NCBI RefSeq assembly: GCF_041821065.1
Contig: NZ_JBGUAX010000008.1
Location: 62,001 to 126,000 of the forward strand
Length of the DNA stretch: 64,000 bases
Direction: 5' to 3'
Source: Egicoccus sp. AB-alg2
GTDB taxonomy: Bacteria; Actinomycetota; Nitriliruptoria; Nitriliruptorales; Nitriliruptoraceae
The notes below the pieces were generated by a model, which saw only the letters and a program-made list of their open reading frames with translations, was not told the DNA's origin and ran no database searches. Position numbers and translations under genes: made by a program. Positions 61,350 through 64,000 of the stretch are shown piece by piece. Positions within the stretch are counted from its first letter, which is position 1. Every line of letters starts with the position of its first letter.

Positions 61350-62435
61350 TCAGGCCAGCTCCGCCAGCAGCGACGGCGCGTCCAGGGGGCGATCGACGAG
61401 ATCGGCCACCACCTCCAGCACGCCGCCGGTGTCGTCGACCCGCAGCTGCGGCAGGACGCGGCGCAATACGCGCAGGCTGGCCTCGTTGTCGGCCAGCACG
61501 CTGGCGTGCAGCGTCTGCAGCCCGGCGGCCCGGGCCTGCGCCACCAGCGCCGCGACCAGCCGTCGCCCGATCCCGCGTCCCTGCCAGGCGTCGACCACCT
61601 CGAAGGCGAGTTCGGCCGTGCCGGGCGCGTCGACGGCGTAGCGGCCGATCCCGACCGGCACCCAGCCGCGGCCATGACGAACCTCGGCGACCAGGGCCAC
61701 GTGGCGGGTGCCGTCGACGCGCGACAGCGACTCGCGCAGGGACGGACTCAGGCGGTCGACGGCGCCGAGAAAGCGCCGCTGACGGCTCTCGACCGACAGG
61801 CCGAGGAACACCCGGTCGAGCGTGACCCGCTCGTCGGCACACAGGGCGCGTATGCGCACGGCGCGGCGACCCACGGCGCGCGGCGCGCGTGTCGCGCCTC
61901 GCCGGCCGGCGCCAATCTGCACGAACCCGTCCGGGACCTCGGAGGCGCGCGTGCGCCGCAGTCGCTCGACCGACACGAACGGGGCCGGCTGCAGGTTCTC
62001 GAGCAGGCCCAGCACCTCCGGCGCATGACGCTCGTCGACGGCGAGGCTGATGCTGGTCACCGGCCCCCGGGGCCCGACGCCCGGCACACCGGTCGCCGGC
62101 CACCCGGCCCGGTGCAGCAGGTCGAGTACGGCCGTGCCGTCGCCGGCCGCGACGGCACGAACCTCCGCGACGCCGGCCGTGAGCCGCTCGTCGGCGTGTA
62201 GGCCGAGCAGGGTGCCGACCGCCACGCCCGTGGCGTAGGCGACCAGGCGCACCGGGTCGCCGACGCCCGCGACCAGCGACGTGAACACCGACACGTACAA
62301 CAGGGCCTCCACGCCGGCGAACACGGCACTCAGCAGGCGACGGCCGCGGTTGGCCAACGCCATGCGGAAGGTCCACAGGCCCAGCGACAGGGTGGCGGCA
62401 CCACCCGTCACCAGGGCGGTCGACAGGGTGCGCAC
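61350..62435 (-). CDS. Fusion of a UPF0316/DUF5698-DUF2179-like membrane region and a GNAT acetyltransferase
   Basis: A 361-residue protein. The first 90 residues contain three hydrophobic segments (TALVTGGAATLSLGLWTFRMAL, AGVEALLYVSVFTSLVAG, VRLVAYATGVAVGTLLGL) with the R-M-A-L-A-N-R-G-R motif of UPF0316 proteins, followed by a DUF2179-like segment (about 95-175). A linker leads to a GNAT domain (about 205-345) with LDRVFLGLSVESRQRRFLGAV and the acetyl-CoA loop VVDAWQGRGIGRRLVAALV. The GTG at 62435 is chosen because GGAGGTGA lies about 6 bases upstream; a GTG at 62444 is possible. It may be a membrane-tethered acetyltransferase controlled by a ligand bound to the middle domain. Confidence 0.78.
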   Translation of the reverse strand: MRTLSTALVTGGAATLSLGLWTFRMALANRGRRLLSAVFAGVEALLYVSVFTSLVAGVGDPVRLVAYATGVAVGTLLGLHADERLTAGVAEVRAVAAGDGTAVLDLLHRAGWPATGVPGVGPRGPVTSISLAVDERHAPEVLGLLENLQPAPFVSVERLRRTRASEVPDGFVQIGAGRRGATRAPRAVGRRAVRIRALCADERVTLDRVFLGLSVESRQRRFLGAVDRLSPSLRESLSRVDGTRHVALVAEVRHGRGWVPVGIGRYAVDAPGTAELAFEVVDAWQGRGIGRRLVAALVAQARAAGLQTLHASVLADNEASLRVLRRVLPQLRVDDTGGVLEVVADLVDRPLDAPSLLAELA

Positions 62436-62688
62436 GGGTCTCACCTCCGTGCCGTGGTGGGCCGGGAGGTTCCTCCCGGACGACGAACACCGCGACGTCC
62501 CGAGACTGCGGGCGGTGAGCGGCCCCGGCATCGGCAGGCCCCACCCACCTCGGCGTGCTCGACCTGGGTGACGGCTGCACCCGACATGGGTGACCCCGCC
62601 CACCGACTTCGGTGGTGCCCACCGGGGACGGTCCGGCCGGCGCCGGGGAAGGTCCACGTCGGCAACCCTCCGACGACCAGGACCTCCC

Positions 62689-62883
62689 ATGCTCAGCCCC
62701 GAAACCATGTACGTCCACCTCGAGGTGCAGCGCCGGCAGCAGGAACTCTTCGACAGCCGCCGCAGCGCCACCGCCCGCCGCGGACGCCCGAGCCGCGCCA
62801 GCCGGCGACGTGCGGCACGACACGAGCGGCCGCCACGGCCGGTGACCGGCTGGGTGTGGTCGCGGCCCCGCCGAGCCGTCTGA
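62689..62883 (+). CDS. Small Arg-rich hypothetical protein
   Basis: A 64-residue, strongly basic protein (more than 15 Arg) beginning MLSPETMYVHLEVQRRQQELFD. Many actinobacteria carry small proteins that begin in this way (a Met-Tyr/His turn, then a helix of basic and Gln/Glu residues), but I know no function. AGGA lies about 6 bases before the ATG. The other parts of the gap between the GNAT fusion and the globin gene (62436-62688 and 62884-63018) show nothing I can support. Confidence 0.5.
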   Translation: MLSPETMYVHLEVQRRQQELFDSRRSATARRGRPSRASRRRAARHERPPRPVTGWVWSRPRRAV

Positions 62884-63018
62884 GACCGCCGCCTCCCGGC
62901 GCCCCGCCGTCCGGTCCGCCTCGCGCGACCGATGCGCGGGGCGCCGGCGATGTCGCGCGACCAATCGTCTCAATGGCCGCACGGTTCCCGGCCAGCCCCG
63001 GCGTCCGGCCACCGGCCG

Positions 63019-63024
63019 TAGGCT
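63019..63024 (+). promoter_or_regulatory. -10-like element for the globin-cyclase operon
   Basis: TAGGCT lies 30 bases before the globin ATG. The same hexamer precedes kaiC and glycerate kinase. No clear -35 was seen upstream. Confidence 0.35.
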
Positions 63025-63054
63025 GAAGTAGCGCTGAGCGGCGGGAGTCCGCAC

Positions 63055-63417
63055 ATGGGGAGCATCTTCGACCGGTACGGCGGGTTCGCGGTGATCCGCA
63101 AGGTCGTGTCCGAGTTCTACGACCGCGTCCTGGACTCCCCGCAGCTGTCGTCGCACTTCGCCGGCGTCGACATGCGGTCGCTGATCAACCACCAGACGCA
63201 GTTCATCGCGTACCTCACGGGCGGGCCCGGGGCCGTCTACACCGACGACGCCCTGCGTCGCGTCCATGCCCCGCTCGGCATCACCGAACCCGAGGTCGAG
63301 GAGATGCGCCGCCTGCTGCGCGAGACCCTCGAGGACCTCGACTTCGATCCTGCCGACATCAAGACGATCGACGGGGAGATGGAGGTCCGCACCAAGCTGA
63401 TCGTGGGCGCGTCATGA
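63055..63417 (+). CDS. Truncated haemoglobin, group I (HbN-like)
   Basis: A 120-residue 2/2 globin. The family pattern is clear: IFDRYGGFAVIRKVVSEFYDRVL, the distal region LINHQTQFIAYLTGGPGAVYT, and the proximal haem ligand His71 in RRVHAPLGIT, followed by the G and H helices. Such globins bind O2 or NO and act in NO detoxification or sensing. GGGAG precedes the ATG. Its stop overlaps the ATG of the nucleotidyl cyclase gene (ATGA, 63414-63417), so the two proteins are made together, which favours a sensing role. Confidence 0.9.
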   Translation: MGSIFDRYGGFAVIRKVVSEFYDRVLDSPQLSSHFAGVDMRSLINHQTQFIAYLTGGPGAVYTDDALRRVHAPLGITEPEVEEMRRLLRETLEDLDFDPADIKTIDGEMEVRTKLIVGAS

Positions 63418-64000
63418 GCGCCGACCCCGCGACGCTGCTCGCCACGCTGCAGCGACTCGAATGGGGCGTGGCCGTCGTCTCGCCCGACGACTGGCTCGTC
63501 GAGTTCGAGAACGCGACGTTCTTCCGTTGGTTCCCGCCGACGCAGGACGACACGGAATCGCTGGCCGGCCGCCTGCCCGGACTGCGTGAGGAGCGGGCCC
63601 GGGCGCGGCTGGAGGACGGCCAGCCGTTCAAATTCGAGACCGAGGTCAAGGACGGGGTCCGCAGCGTGAGCCTGCAGGTCGTCCTGCGTCCGTTCGAGAT
63701 CGAGGACCAGCCCGCCGTGCTGGTGGAGGCCCACGACACCTCGAAGCAGAAGGAGGCCGAGTACATGCTCGACTCCTACAGCCAGCTCGCCGAACGCAAC
63801 GCCCGCGAACTGCAACGCGAGAAGGAACGGGTGGAGAAGCTGCTGCTCAACATCATGCCGCGCTCCGTGTTCGACGAGATGACGGAGTTCGGCACCGTCA
63901 CCCCGCAGCGGTTCGACGACGCGTCCATCATGATGCTCGACTTCGTGCAGTTCACGTCGATGGCGGTGTCGCGCGACCCGTCCGCCCTGGTGGCGGAGCT
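63414..64000 (+). CDS. PAS-like domain plus class III nucleotidyl cyclase (5' part; runs off the window)
   Basis: About 195 residues are present. Residues about 5-110 form a PAS-like sensor (LATLQRLEWGVAVVSPDDWLVEFENATFFRWF). A coiled coil follows (MLDSYSQLAERNARELQREK, then ERVEKLLLNIMP), with the LLNIMPRSVFDEM linker that precedes class III cyclase domains. The catalytic domain begins with MMLDFVQFTSMAV, whose Asp fits the first metal ligand. The rest lies beyond base 64000, so cyclase activity and ATP or GTP preference cannot be judged. It is co-translated with the truncated globin, suggesting a cyclase that responds to O2, NO or redox state through that partner. Confidence 0.87.
   Translation, partial: MSADPATLLATLQRLEWGVAVVSPDDWLVEFENATFFRWFPPTQDDTESLAGRLPGLREERARARLEDGQPFKFETEVKDGVRSVSLQVVLRPFEIEDQPAVLVEAHDTSKQKEAEYMLDSYSQLAERNARELQREKERVEKLLLNIMPRSVFDEMTEFGTVTPQRFDDASIMMLDFVQFTSMAVSRDPSALVAE

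Overview
The window is very GC-rich chromosomal DNA with dense, mostly co-directional genes. Start codons are often GTG (one gene uses TTG behind a perfect AAGGAG), and many neighbours overlap by 4 bases as ATGA or GTGA. Codon use, branched-chain amino acid transporter genes, ROK, LacI and GntR sugar regulators and TAGNNT-type -10 elements point to a free-living, sugar-scavenging actinobacterium. A deep lineage such as the Nitriliruptoria is an inference that no marker gene here can prove.

Layout. (1) 1-1843: the 3' end of a branched-chain amino acid ABC importer (binding protein, LivG, LivF). (2) 2310-27122: a sugar and sugar-acid catabolic region. It has a large secreted ThuA/PQQ-dehydrogenase multidomain protein, a ROK repressor next to xylose isomerase, and a LacI-type repressor in an operon with a DUF6807 protein and a Gfo/Idh oxidoreductase. 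That operon is divergent from an ABC sugar importer with no ATPase of its own, and each divergent promoter carries a near-identical LacI-type operator. A tightly coupled run follows: two oxidoreductases, a DUF993 aldolase-like protein, a sugar isomerase, an SDR dehydrogenase, KdgD, a mandelate-racemase-type dehydratase, a ketoglutarate semialdehyde dehydrogenase and glycerate kinase. The last enzymes can convert a hexarate to 2-oxoglutarate. (3) 27534-33404: a secreted M36 metallopeptidase, a small lipoprotein, a 62-bp tandem repeat, small genes and a decayed methyltransferase. (4) 33528-47396: a second sugar locus. It is led by an unusual regulator (GntR DNA-binding domain fused to a solute-binding-protein domain) that faces two GH63-like glycosidases, a complete ABC sugar importer with ATPase, a GH36 alpha-galactosidase, two dehydrogenases and an AGE-family isomerase.

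(5) 47575-55866: a signalling island. An EAL-GAF-GGDEF protein with a degenerate EAL site is divergent from a two-gene kaiC-kaiB operon. KaiC keeps both Walker A motifs, both catalytic Glu pairs and the Ser-Thr phosphorylation dyad. kaiB converges on a receiver and a PAS histidine kinase that are co-transcribed with an acyl-CoA dehydrogenase. No kaiA is seen, and KaiC lacks the C-terminal tail that binds KaiA. This timing-like system is the most unusual content of the window. (6) 55977-64000: an oxidoreductase, an ICL/PEP-mutase-family lyase, an MFS transporter, an IS110-family insertion sequence, a small kinase, a membrane-domain/GNAT fusion, and a truncated haemoglobin translationally coupled to a PAS-nucleotidyl cyclase that runs off the end.

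Working model: the cell imports plant- or alga-derived glycosides and sugar acids through two regulated ABC systems, hydrolyses or oxidises them inside, and feeds the products into central carbon metabolism. A Kai-like timer, cyclic-di-GMP enzymes and a globin-linked cyclase lie nearby as separate signalling units.
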